A stretch of 64,000 nt of DNA from Ochrobactrum quorumnocens (GTDB lineage Bacteria; Pseudomonadota; Alphaproteobacteria; Rhizobiales; Rhizobiaceae), in assembly GCF_002278035.1 (NCBI RefSeq), contig NZ_CP022604.1:2428501-2492500 (forward strand), written 5' to 3'. The notes under the pieces were generated by a model that was not told the DNA's origin, made no database searches, and saw nothing but the letters and a program-made list of their open reading frames with translations. Below, one piece after another: positions 27,551-35,603 of the stretch. Position 1 is the first letter of the stretch. The number at the start of each line of letters is the position of its first letter. Made by a program: the position numbers and the translations under genes.

Positions 27551-27578
27551 AAAGAAAAACCCGGCCTTTCGACCGGGC
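27551..27578 (-). terminator. Intrinsic terminator downstream of pckA
   Basis: Stem CCCGG (27560-27564) / CCGGG (27573-27577), extended by GC and TC pairs, with the plus-strand A-run at 27551-27559 giving a T-run on the minus strand. Confidence 0.75.
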
Positions 27579-27604
27579 TTTCCCTCCTCCTCAGGATACT
27601 AAAA

Positions 27605-27650
27605 GCATGTCTCCAAAAAGTGGGAACCGGTTTTTGGATAAAGACATGCG
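27605..27650 (+). repeat. Dispersed palindromic repeat, copy 8
   Basis: Arms GCATGTCT (27605-27612) / AGACATGC (27642-27649) around AAAAGTGGGAACCGGTTTTT. It lies between the pckA stop and its terminator, so it is part of the pckA 3' UTR. Confidence 0.9.
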
Positions 27651-27660
27651 TAAAAGCGAG

Positions 27661-29271
27661 TTATTCCGCAGCGATCTGGGTTGCCGGGGCGGCATCCTTC
27701 ACATCGTGATCGACATGGCTTTCGAATTTCTCGAAATTGTTTACGAACATATCGACAAGCTTTTTGGCCTGTGCGTCGTAAGCAGCCTTGTCGGCCCAGG
27801 TGGAACGCGGATCGAGAATGGACGCATCCACGCCAGGCACTTCAACCGGAACGGCAAAGCCGAAATTCGGATCGGTGCGGAACTCGGCATTGTTGAGCGA
27901 GCCGTCGAGAGCTGCTGACAAAAGCGCACGCGTTGCCTTGATCGGCATACGCTTGCCAGTGCCATAAGCGCCGCCTGTCCAGCCGGTATTGACCAGCCAG
28001 CAATCGACCTTGTGTTCAGCGATCAGCTTGCGCAGAAGATTGCCGTATTCCGATGGATGGCGTGGCATGAATGGCGCGCCAAAGCAGGTCGAAAACGTTG
28101 CTTCCGGTTCCGTCACGCCTTTTTCGGTGCCTGCAACCTTCGCGGTGTAGCCAGACAGGAAGTGATACATGGCCTGTGCCGGCGTCAGTTTGGCAATCGG
28201 AGGCATTACGCCGAAAGCGTCGGCGGTTAGCATGATGATGTTTTTCGGCTGGCCACCCTTGCCCGAGGCAGATGCATTCGGAATAAAATCGAGCGGATAG
28301 GCGCAGCGGGTGTTTTCCGTGAGCGAGCCATCGTCGAAATCCGGCTGGCGGTTTTCATCCAGCACGACATTTTCCAGAACGGTGCCAAAACGTTGCGTGG
28401 TCGCAAAGATTTCGGGTTCGGCTTCTGCCGAAAGGCGGATGGTCTTGGCATAGCAGCCACCTTCAAAATTGAAGATGCCATCTTCGCCCCAGCCATGCTC
28501 GTCGTCACCGATCAGTGTGCGGCTCGGATCTGCAGAAAGCGTGGTCTTGCCGGTGCCGGAAAGACCGAAGAATACAGCCGTATCGCCGTTCGGGCCTTCA
28601 TTGGCCGAGCAATGCATTGGCATGACGCCCTTGGCAGGCAGCAGATAGTTGAGCGCGGTGAAGACCGACTTCTTCATTTCACCGGCATAGGATGTCCCGC
28701 CGATCAACACGATCTTGCGGGTAAGATCGACCGCTATCACCGTTTCGGTGCGTACACCATAACGTGCAGGATCAGCCTTGAAGGAAGGCAGATCGATAAT
28801 CGTCATTTCAGGTATATAAGACGCAAGGGCTGCTTCTTCCGGGCGGATCAGCAGGTTGCGGATGAACAGCGAGTGCCATGCATATTCGGTGACAATGCGC
28901 GCATTGATCTTGTTATCTTCGTCAGCGCCGCCGATCAGGTCCTGTACGAAAAGCTCCTTGCCCTTCGCGTGCTCGATGAAATCGGCATAAAGCAGCTCGA
29001 AAGCCTCCGGCGTCATGGGCTTGTTGTTGTCCCACCAGACCTGATCTTCGGTGTTTGCATCACGAACGACGAACTTGTCTTTTGGCGAACGGCCTGTGTG
29101 CTGGCCCGTTTTAGCAACAAGGGCTCCTTGCGCGGAAAGCTCTGCTTCGCCACGGCGAATAGTCTCTTCATAAAGCCGGGCCGGTCCAAAATTATAAAAG
29201 ACTGCGGACAGTTCCTTCAATCCTGAAGTGGCAATGGAAGCGGCAGTATTGTGAATGCCGATCTCTTTCAT
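27661..29271 (-). CDS. pckA: Phosphoenolpyruvate carboxykinase (ATP)
   Basis: PckA converts oxaloacetate and ATP to phosphoenolpyruvate, the entry to gluconeogenesis. The 536-residue product shows the family motifs [25 protein letters not shown], the P-loop [13 protein letters not shown] and the metal/ATP region [10 protein letters not shown] chose the ATG at 29271, behind GGAGAG on the minus strand; the frame is open 15 codons further. It is divergent from the BvrR/ChvI gene, and in Agrobacterium pckA beside chvGI is known to be acid-induced, so regulation by this system is plausible. Confidence 0.96.
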   Translation of the reverse strand: MKEIGIHNTAASIATSGLKELSAVFYNFGPARLYEETIRRGEAELSAQGALVAKTGQHTGRSPKDKFVVRDANTEDQVWWDNNKPMTPEAFELLYADFIEHAKGKELFVQDLIGGADEDNKINARIVTEYAWHSLFIRNLLIRPEEAALASYIPEMTIIDLPSFKADPARYGVRTETVIAVDLTRKIVLIGGTSYAGEMKKSVFTALNYLLPAKGVMPMHCSANEGPNGDTAVFFGLSGTGKTTLSADPSRTLIGDDEHGWGEDGIFNFEGGCYAKTIRLSAEAEPEIFATTQRFGTVLENVVLDENRQPDFDDGSLTENTRCAYPLDFIPNASASGKGGQPKNIIMLTADAFGVMPPIAKLTPAQAMYHFLSGYTAKVAGTEKGVTEPEATFSTCFGAPFMPRHPSEYGNLLRKLIAEHKVDCWLVNTGWTGGAYGTGKRMPIKATRALLSAALDGSLNNAEFRTDPNFGFAVPVEVPGVDASILDPRSTWADKAAYDAQAKKLVDMFVNNFEKFESHVDHDVKDAAPATQIAAE

Positions 29272-29372
29272 GGTCTCTCCGCCATCTGGTTCAAAAATGC
29301 GTTGGCCCGATTTCATTTTAATCCGGGATGGCAGTCAGAAACAGATTAATTAAATCAAATCAAATATTTAAT

Positions 29373-29404
29373 CGATTTAAAAAAATTGAAACTTTTTTAA
29401 ATCG
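29373..29404. promoter_or_regulatory. AT-rich 12-bp perfect inverted repeat upstream of pckA
   Basis: CGATTTAAAAAA (29373-29384) / TTTTTTAAATCG (29393-29404), loop of 8. It lies about 100 bases upstream of the pckA start and 290 upstream of chvI, beside more TTTAATCG-like repeats (29367-29378 and 29403-29410). It looks like an operator; the regulator is unknown. Confidence 0.55.
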
Positions 29405-29517
29405 TTTAATCTTTACGTTATCGCGTGTATTTCCAGTCTGGAACAATTCTCGATTGCGTTAAGCGGCAAAAACGTTTCGCTTTGGGGCATTGATGGCAAG
29501 TTGAGCTGTTGCCACAT

Positions 29518-29561
29518 TTTGTACCTAATTTGTACTGCACAAGCGGGACGACTATTATAAT
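29518..29561 (+). promoter_or_regulatory. Candidate chvI/bvrR promoter with tandem TTTGTAC sites
   Basis: TTTGTAC occurs at 29518-29524 and 29529-29535, an 11-bp direct repeat, followed by TATAAT at 29556-29561. OmpR-family regulators bind direct repeats spaced one helical turn apart next to the -35 region. The 422-base pckA-chvI gap holds this and the palindrome at 29373-29404. Confidence 0.45.
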
Positions 29562-29693
29562 ATTGATTTGTCAGGACGCTGGGCCAACATTCCAGTGAGA
29601 TGACAAAGAGGGTTTAAAGTCGAGACGCCAGAAGGCGTTCGGTAATTTCTGCCGCTGATGTGATCGGGGCGGTTAAAAAAGGAGAAGGTCCGC

Positions 29694-30413
29694 ATGAAGG
29701 AAGCTTCGGCAACGCAGACAATTGCGCTGGTCGACGATGACCGTAACATTCTGACCTCCGTTTCCATTGCTCTGGAGTCGGAAGGCTATCGCGTGGAGAC
29801 CTATACCGATGGGGCTTCCGCATTGGATGGCCTGATGGCGCGCCCACCGAACCTCGCGATCTTCGATATCAAGATGCCGCGCATGGATGGTATGGAACTC
29901 TTGCGCCGTTTGCGCCAGAAGTCCGATCTCCCGGTGATCTTCCTGACTTCCAAGGATGATGAGATCGACGAATTGTTCGGCCTCAAAATGGGTGCCGACG
30001 ATTTTATTACCAAGCCTTTCTCGCAACGCCTTCTGGTCGAGCGAGTGAAGGCAGTTCTGCGCCGCGTCGCAGCGCGCGACGGCACTGCAAAGCCGACAGG
30101 TCAGCAGGCAAAGTCGCTGGAACGCGGTCAGCTGGTCATGGATCAGGAACGCCACACCTGTACCTGGAAGGGTGAACCGGTAACGCTGACCGTGACGGAG
30201 TTCCTCATCTTGCATTCGCTGGCACAGCGCCCCGGTGTTGTGAAAAGCCGTGACGCGCTGATGGATGCGGCCTATGATGAGCAGGTCTACGTGGATGATC
30301 GAACTATCGACAGCCACATCAAGCGTCTGCGCAAGAAGTTCAAGTCGGTCGATGACGACTTTGAGATGATCGAAACGCTCTATGGCGTCGGTTATCGCTT
30401 CCGTGAAGCGTAA
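29694..30413 (+). CDS. bvrR: Two-component response regulator BvrR/ChvI
   Basis: OmpR-family regulator paired with BvrS/ChvG; in Brucella it controls outer membrane proteins, envelope lipid A and virulence, and in Agrobacterium and Sinorhizobium it responds to acid and host signals. The 239-residue product has a receiver domain with acidic pocket DDD (14-16), phosphoacceptor Asp58 in [10 protein letters not shown] and Lys107 in FITKPFS. A winged helix follows (about 140-235) with [11 protein letters not shown] and [19 protein letters not shown] precedes the start. The kinase gene follows after 69 bases that contain a 9-bp hairpin. Confidence 0.95.
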   Translation: MKEASATQTIALVDDDRNILTSVSIALESEGYRVETYTDGASALDGLMARPPNLAIFDIKMPRMDGMELLRRLRQKSDLPVIFLTSKDDEIDELFGLKMGADDFITKPFSQRLLVERVKAVLRRVAARDGTAKPTGQQAKSLERGQLVMDQERHTCTWKGEPVTLTVTEFLILHSLAQRPGVVKSRDALMDAAYDEQVYVDDRTIDSHIKRLRKKFKSVDDDFEMIETLYGVGYRFREA

Positions 30414-30426
30414 TATATAGGTATCA

Positions 30427-30457
30427 GAGCGCCGGTTTTTTTTGAGACCCGGCGCTC
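30427..30457. repeat. Perfect hairpin between bvrR and bvrS
   Basis: GAGCGCCGG (30427-30435) / CCGGCGCTC (30449-30457). A run of eight T lies in the loop rather than after the stem, so it is not a standard terminator; it might set the ratio of regulator to kinase. Confidence 0.75.
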
Positions 30458-30482
30458 ATTAAGAAAGTAAGAATGAAGCGAC

Positions 30483-32288
30483 ATGGTCGCCGAAACCCGG
30501 AAAGACAGTGCCGTTACCATGAGAGAACGTAGGGCGCGGCGGCAACGTTCGCTCTTCCTGCGTCGTCTTTTTGCGCCTTTCAGCCGGTTTCTCGGTCAGT
30601 TTCTGTTCTCGAGCCTGACGCGCCGCATACTGTTCCTCAATCTTGCCGCCCTTGCTGTGCTGGTTTCTGGCATCCTCTATATGAACCAGTTCCGTGAGGG
30701 GCTGATTGACGCCAAGATCGAAAGCCTGCTCACACAAGGCAAGATTATCGCGGCTGCTATTTCGTCATCAGCCACGGTCGATACCAACTCGCTGATGATC
30801 GATCCGGAAAAGCTTTTGGAGCTTCAAGCCGGGCAGAGCATCACGCCATCGCCTGATTCGCCCGATAATTGGGAGTTCCCGATTAATCCGGAAAAAGTAT
30901 CGCCGCTCTTGCGTCAGTTGATTTCACCAACCAGTACGCGTGCCCGCATTTACGATCATTACGCAAACCTGCTGCTCGATTCCCGCTCACTTTACGCACC
31001 GGCTTTTGCTTCCGGTGGTCCGGTATACCGCTATGATCTGCCAGCCATCGAAGAAGATACGCCAAGTGCCTGGGAGCGTTTCACCGGCTGGTTCTCCCGT
31101 CTTTTCTATGGTGGCGGTCTGCCGCTTTATCAGGAGCAACCCGGCGGCAATGGTCTCGCCTATCAGGAAATCGTTCGCGCACTGACGGGCTCGCCACAAA
31201 CGGCACAGCGCCGTAACCAGCAAGGTGAACTGGTGGTGTCGGTTGCGGTGCCAATCCAGCAATCGCGCGCCATTCTGGGTGTCCTTCTGCTTTCGACCGA
31301 AGGCGACGACATCGATAAAATCGTTCAAGGCGAGCGCATGGCCGTTTTCCGTGTGTTCGGTGTTGTTGCTGCCGTCATGGTGATCTTGTCGCTGTTTCTA
31401 GCGTCCACCATTGCAAGCCCGCTCAGAAAGCTGGCTGCTGCTGCCGACCGTGTGCGTCTTGGTGTAAAAAGCCGCGAGGAAATCCCGGATTTCTCAGAAC
31501 GCCAGGACGAGGTTGGCCATTTGTCGACCTCTATTCGTGCGATGACCGATGCGCTTTATACCCGTATTGAAGCGATTGAGAGCTTTGCGGCCGACGTGAG
31601 CCACGAGCTGAAAAATCCCCTCACCTCGCTTCGAAGCGCGGTCGAAACTCTGCCACTTGCCAAAAATGATGATTCGCGCAAACGCTTGCTCGACGTCATT
31701 CAGCACGATGTCCGCCGCCTCGACCGCCTGATTACCGATATTTCGGATGCTTCACGTCTGGATGCGGAACTGGCGCGCGAACATTCTGATCGCGTTGATA
31801 TGAAGACGCTGTTGAACAGTCTGGTGGCTGCCGCGCGCGAAGTGCGCCGCAACAAAATCGGCACCGAGATCGTATTTAATACCGGCAAATTGCCGTCCGG
31901 CAAAAAGGGCTTCTTTGTTGCTGGTCATGATTTGCGTCTGGGACAGGTCATCAGCAATCTTATCGAAAACGCGCGTTCCTTCGTTCCCGAAGATACAGGG
32001 CGTATCGTTGTCACTCTGAACGGCGAAGGTGGTCGTTTGCGGGTGCTGGTCGAAGATAACGGGCCTGGTATTCCGATCGAAAATATCGAGCGTATCTTTG
32101 AGCGCTTCTATACTGATCGCCCGGCTTCTGAGGCTTTTGGCCAGAATTCTGGTCTTGGCCTTTCGATCAGCCGTCAGATTATCGAGGCACATGGCGGAAC
32201 GCTGACCGCGGAAAACATCATCGACCCAGCCGATCCTGATCATATGAAAGGCGCGCGCTTTATCGTCGATCTTCCGGCCAGCGCGTGA
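30483..32288 (+). CDS. bvrS: Two-component sensor histidine kinase BvrS/ChvG
   Basis: The 601-residue membrane kinase has two transmembrane helices (about 48-68 and 285-310) flanking a periplasmic sensor region of about 215 residues, then a HAMP domain, the H-box FAADVSHELKNPLTSLR with His374, and the ATPase with N (NLIENARSF), G1 (VEDNGPGIP) and G2 (GLGLSISRQ) boxes. The basic N-terminus before the first helix is typical of ChvG. It ends 7 bases before hprK, linking an envelope-stress kinase with the PTS-type phosphorelay genes. Confidence 0.95.
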   Translation: MVAETRKDSAVTMRERRARRQRSLFLRRLFAPFSRFLGQFLFSSLTRRILFLNLAALAVLVSGILYMNQFREGLIDAKIESLLTQGKIIAAAISSSATVDTNSLMIDPEKLLELQAGQSITPSPDSPDNWEFPINPEKVSPLLRQLISPTSTRARIYDHYANLLLDSRSLYAPAFASGGPVYRYDLPAIEEDTPSAWERFTGWFSRLFYGGGLPLYQEQPGGNGLAYQEIVRALTGSPQTAQRRNQQGELVVSVAVPIQQSRAILGVLLLSTEGDDIDKIVQGERMAVFRVFGVVAAVMVILSLFLASTIASPLRKLAAAADRVRLGVKSREEIPDFSERQDEVGHLSTSIRAMTDALYTRIEAIESFAADVSHELKNPLTSLRSAVETLPLAKNDDSRKRLLDVIQHDVRRLDRLITDISDASRLDAELAREHSDRVDMKTLLNSLVAAAREVRRNKIGTEIVFNTGKLPSGKKGFFVAGHDLRLGQVISNLIENARSFVPEDTGRIVVTLNGEGGRLRVLVEDNGPGIPIENIERIFERFYTDRPASEAFGQNSGLGLSISRQIIEAHGGTLTAENIIDPADPDHMKGARFIVDLPASA

Positions 32289-32295
32289 TCCCGAG

Positions 32296-32766
32296 ATGAC
32301 ACCCGAAGAGGAAAAAAGCGGCCTTCATGCAACGACTGTGCAGTTGCAGGGCCGTGGTGTCATGCTGATGGGTAAGTCTGGCGCGGGGAAGACAGAACTA
32401 GCCCTTACGCTTGTCGAACGTGCGATTGCTCGCAATGAACAGGCTTCACTTGTCGCCGACGACCGCACTTTATTGCATGCGGAAAGCGGGAAGCTGATTG
32501 CGCGTGTGCCGCAAACATTGGCTGGCGGTGTCGAAATCCGCGGCGCGGGCCTTTTCACTGTTGCTTATGTGGAACAGACGCCGCTCGATCTTGTGGTCAG
32601 GCTGGTCGATCGCGACGGGGCCGAGCGCTATCCGAGTGGCGAAAACTGGCATTTCGAAGGTGTCGAAGTTCCATGTCTGCTGCTCCCTGCCCTTTCATCG
32701 AATGGCGATTCTAATGCACTTTCGCGGGCGATTGAGGCTACTTTGTTTTTAAAACCCTGGCCGTAA
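32296..32766 (+). CDS. hprK: HPr kinase/phosphorylase, short alphaproteobacterial form
   Basis: HprK phosphorylates HPr on serine and removes the phosphate. The 156-residue product corresponds only to the C-terminal catalytic domain; the N-terminal domain of the about 310-residue Firmicute enzyme is absent. It has the P-loop GKSGAGKTEL (26-35) and LVADDRTLL, and RGAGLF resembles the signature that follows the catalytic region. The short form is normal in Rhizobiales. HPr itself is two genes downstream, with a 217-base gap before EIIA that shows no clear feature. Confidence 0.93.
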   Translation: MTPEEEKSGLHATTVQLQGRGVMLMGKSGAGKTELALTLVERAIARNEQASLVADDRTLLHAESGKLIARVPQTLAGGVEIRGAGLFTVAYVEQTPLDLVVRLVDRDGAERYPSGENWHFEGVEVPCLLLPALSSNGDSNALSRAIEATLFLKPWP

Positions 32767-32983
32767 GTGCTGGCACCGGCGTTTTTTGTAAGTCACGTCC
32801 AAAAAGCGTGCTTAACGCTGCGGCATTTTGCTTTTTTCAAGGCAATGCTGAAATTTTTCACTTGCTATCAAGATTTGCCCTGCCAAGATGCACAACTCGT
32901 CGGTTAAGGTCCGGCAGGGTTTTAGTGCCATCTGCGCCTTTGGCGGGTTGAAGCGGCGGGCACGCGACAGGAGCTTTTAAAGT

Positions 32984-33385
32984 ATGATCGGACTCGTGCT
33001 TGTTACGCACGGAAGGCTGGCCGAGGAGTTTCTCCATGCTGTTGAGCATGTAGTTGGCCCGCAAGACAATTTCGAGACCGTATGTATCGGTGCGGAAGAT
33101 GACATGGAACAGCGTCGTCGGGATATCGTCGATGCTGTCGAGCGCGCCGATAGTGGCAGAGGTGTCATCGTTCTGACGGATATGTTTGGTGGCACGCCGT
33201 CCAATCTGGCGATTTCGGTAATGGAGGAAGGCAAGATCGAGGTCATTGCAGGTGTTAACCTGCCAATGCTTATCAAGCTTTCGAGCGTTCGCATTGCTGG
33301 CGACATTAAGACGGCCTTGCGTGAAGCGCAGGATGCCGGGCGCAAATATATCAACGTCGCAAGCCAGGTCCTCACAGGAAAGTAA
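32984..33385 (+). CDS. PTS mannose-family EIIA domain protein
   Basis: The 133-residue product is a free-standing EIIA of the mannose family. The phosphorylated residue is His9 in VLVTHGRLAEEF, and LTDMFGGTPSNLA matches the fold's signature. There is no EIIB or EIIC in the window, so this is a regulatory protein of an incomplete phosphotransferase system rather than a sugar transporter. It is read directly into HPr, 2 bases apart. The known partners in such systems are EI-Ntr and HPr. Confidence 0.93.
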   Translation: MIGLVLVTHGRLAEEFLHAVEHVVGPQDNFETVCIGAEDDMEQRRRDIVDAVERADSGRGVIVLTDMFGGTPSNLAISVMEEGKIEVIAGVNLPMLIKLSSVRIAGDIKTALREAQDAGRKYINVASQVLTGK

Positions 33386-33387
33386 TC

Positions 33388-33702
33388 ATGCATCCCACCG
33401 TGGCCGTTACTGGCGAATACGATGCCGATAGCGCTCTGTCCCGGTCCTTTGAGATCGTCAACAAGCGTGGGCTTCATGCCCGCGCATCGGCAAAATTCGT
33501 TCAGCTTGTGGACAGTTATGATGCCCATGTTCGCGTTAGCAAGGACGGTATGACGGTGGGCGGTACATCCATCATGGGCTTGATGATGCTAGCAGCCTCA
33601 CCCGGCTGCTGCATCGATGTCCGTGCATCGGGCGAACAGGCCGATGCAGTTCTTGATGCGCTTCAGGCGCTTATTGCCGATAAATTCGGCGAGGAATGCT
33701 GA
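33388..33702 (+). CDS. ptsH: Phosphocarrier protein HPr (NPr-like)
   Basis: The 104-residue product carries the HPr domain from about residue 18. The catalytic histidine is His30 in NKRGLHARASAKF. The regulatory serine recognised by HprK is Ser61 in GGTSIMGLMML. The N-terminal extension of about 17 residues is longer than in enteric HPr. With HprK and EIIA it forms the conserved bvrRS-hprK-EIIA-HPr-ahcY block, and together they make a regulatory phosphorelay that senses PEP or nitrogen status. Confidence 0.94.
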   Translation: MHPTVAVTGEYDADSALSRSFEIVNKRGLHARASAKFVQLVDSYDAHVRVSKDGMTVGGTSIMGLMMLAASPGCCIDVRASGEQADAVLDALQALIADKFGEEC

Positions 33703-33717
33703 GTTTTATCAAGCTTC

Positions 33718-33860
33718 GGGCTTCCCTCTCAATTGATTGATATAGACACATAAAGATTTCTTTATGTTGCGTTGTGCTGGCCGGGCTGATCTGCTAATCA
33801 GGACGCCAGCCGAAGCCCTTTCGCATTATTTTGGGCTTCTAAACAAATTTGATTGGAGCA
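33718..33860 (+). ncRNA. Structured leader of ahcY (three hairpins, possible riboregulator)
   Basis: Three consecutive inverted repeats precede ahcY: ACATAAAG (33748-33755) / CTTTATGT (33760-33767); GCTGGC (33776-33781) with inner CTGAT/ATCAG (33786-33801) / GCCAGC (33805-33810); and GAAGCCC (33812-33818) / GGGCTTC (33833-33839). A second GGGCTTC lies at 33718-33724, so GAAGCCC can pair with either copy. It does not match the SAH or SAM-II consensus as I know them. Whether a ligand binds is unknown. Confidence 0.45.
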
Positions 33861-33864
33861 GATG

Positions 33865-35265
33865 ATGACCGCAAGTCAGGATTTTGTCGTCAAGGATTTA
33901 AGCCTCGCTGACTGGGGCCGCAAGGAACTCGATATTGCTGAAACCGAAATGCCGGGCCTGATGGCTGCGCGCGAAGAGTTCGGCAAATCACAGCCACTCA
34001 AGGGCGCTCGCATTTCCGGCTCGCTGCATATGACGATCCAGACGGCTGTCTTGATTGAGACGCTGAAGGCTCTGGGTGCCGATGTGCGCTGGGCTTCCTG
34101 CAATATTTTCTCTACGCAAGACCATGCCGCTGCAGCAATTGCAGCCACTGGCACACCGGTTTTCGCCATCAAGGGCGAAACGCTTGAAGAATATTGGACC
34201 TACACCGACAAGATCTTCCAGTGGTCGGATGGTCAGCCATCCAATATGATCCTCGATGATGGTGGCGATGCCACCATGTACATCCTGATCGGCGCGCGCG
34301 CTGAGGCTGGCGAAGACGTTCTTTCCAAGCCTGAAAGCGAAGAAGAAGAAGTGCTGTTCGCGCAGATCAAGAAGCGCATGGCTGAAACGCCAGGCTTCTT
34401 CACCAAACAGCGCGATGCGATCAAGGGCGTGACGGAAGAAACCACCACTGGCGTCAACCGTCTTTACCAGCTGCAGAAGAAGGGCCTCCTGCCCTTCCCG
34501 GCAATCAACGTCAATGACAGCGTCACCAAGTCGAAGTTCGACAACAAGTATGGCTGCAAGGAATCGCTGGTTGACGGTATCCGTCGCGGCACTGACGTCA
34601 TGATGGCCGGCAAGGTCGCAGTCGTCTGTGGTTATGGCGACGTTGGCAAAGGCTCTGCAGCTTCGCTCGCAGGCGCTGGCGCTCGCGTCAAGGTCACGGA
34701 AGTCGATCCGATTTGCGCCCTTCAGGCCGCTATGGATGGCTTTGAGGTTGTAACGCTCGATGATGCGGCTTCAACAGCCGATATCGTGATCTCGACGACC
34801 GGCAACAAGGACGTCATCACGCTTGATCATATGCGTAAGCTGAAGGATATGGCCATTGTTGGCAATATCGGTCACTTCGACAATGAAATTCAGGTTGCAG
34901 GTCTTCGTAATCTCAAGTGGACCAACGTAAAGCCACAGGTTGATCTGGTTGAGTTCCCGGATGGCAAGCGGATTATCCTTCTTTCGGAAGGGCGCCTGCT
35001 CAATCTCGGCAACGCAACGGGCCATCCAAGCTTCGTTATGTCCGCATCTTTCACCAATCAGGTGCTCGGTCAGATTGAACTCTTCACGCGTACAGATCAG
35101 TACAAGAATGAGGTCTATGTCCTGCCTAAGCATCTCGACGAAAAGGTTGCTCGTCTGCATCTCGACAAGCTTGGCGCGAAGCTGACTGTGCTTTCTGAGG
35201 AACAGGCCGCTTATATCGGTGTCACTCCACAGGGCCCATTCAAGTCGGAACACTACAGGTATTAA
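33865..35265 (+). CDS. ahcY: S-adenosylhomocysteine hydrolase (adenosylhomocysteinase)
   Basis: AhcY splits S-adenosylhomocysteine, the product of all SAM-dependent methylations, into adenosine and homocysteine. The 466-residue tetrameric enzyme has the N-terminal substrate region ([19 protein letters not shown]) and QDHAAAAIA, the NAD-binding loop [13 protein letters not shown], and the C-terminal KSEHYRY tail that completes the neighbour's NAD site. I chose the ATG at 33865, six bases after TTGGAG; an ATG at 33862 is also possible. The leader shows three hairpins. A terminator follows 30 bases downstream. Confidence 0.97.
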   Translation: MTASQDFVVKDLSLADWGRKELDIAETEMPGLMAAREEFGKSQPLKGARISGSLHMTIQTAVLIETLKALGADVRWASCNIFSTQDHAAAAIAATGTPVFAIKGETLEEYWTYTDKIFQWSDGQPSNMILDDGGDATMYILIGARAEAGEDVLSKPESEEEEVLFAQIKKRMAETPGFFTKQRDAIKGVTEETTTGVNRLYQLQKKGLLPFPAINVNDSVTKSKFDNKYGCKESLVDGIRRGTDVMMAGKVAVVCGYGDVGKGSAASLAGAGARVKVTEVDPICALQAAMDGFEVVTLDDAASTADIVISTTGNKDVITLDHMRKLKDMAIVGNIGHFDNEIQVAGLRNLKWTNVKPQVDLVEFPDGKRIILLSEGRLLNLGNATGHPSFVMSASFTNQVLGQIELFTRTDQYKNEVYVLPKHLDEKVARLHLDKLGAKLTVLSEEQAAYIGVTPQGPFKSEHYRY

Positions 35266-35296
35266 GTATCCGTTAACCATACTGCTACATGTTGTA

Positions 35297-35333
35297 GGCC
35301 GGGCAGCATCAGGTTGCCCGGTCTTTATTTTTA
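35297..35333 (+). terminator. Intrinsic terminator downstream of ahcY
   Basis: Stem CCGGGCA (35299-35305) / TGCCCGG (35315-35321), then TCTTTATTTTT. Confidence 0.88.
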
Positions 35334-35603
35334 CACGTAACACGCTTCACGTGGATTCGCGGTAAGGGTATTGTGAAGACGAATCAATGTGTTTTGACGG
35401 GTGTTTGCGTTGGGCGTGTTTTGCCGGTTTAGGGCAAAAGACGGGCGGCTTATTCATCCTCGAAACATGTCTGGCTTTGCTGGTCCGGGCTCTTTGTATT
35501 GTGGCGATGCGGGAGAGTTGGGACAGAAATTGCAGTTGCTGTGTTTTGAAATATGGCAGCCTCGCTTTTGGGCGGTGCTGCCGGTGGCGGAGACAAGGGA
35601 AAT
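35334..35603. other. Non-coding stretch between ahcY and divL
   Basis: No gene is convincing here. It contains two GANTC sites (GATTC at 35354-35358 and GAATC at 35380-35384) and must hold the divL promoter. Frames open on both strands look like chance. Confidence 0.5.

Noticed and set aside
28393..29226. A 277-codon open frame on the plus strand inside pckA
   Set aside because: It is entirely antisense to pckA; its composition is that of a shadow frame.
33718..33860. Calling the ahcY leader a SAH or SAM-II riboswitch
   Set aside because: The conserved loop sequences of those classes as I remember them are not visible, so only a structured leader is claimed.
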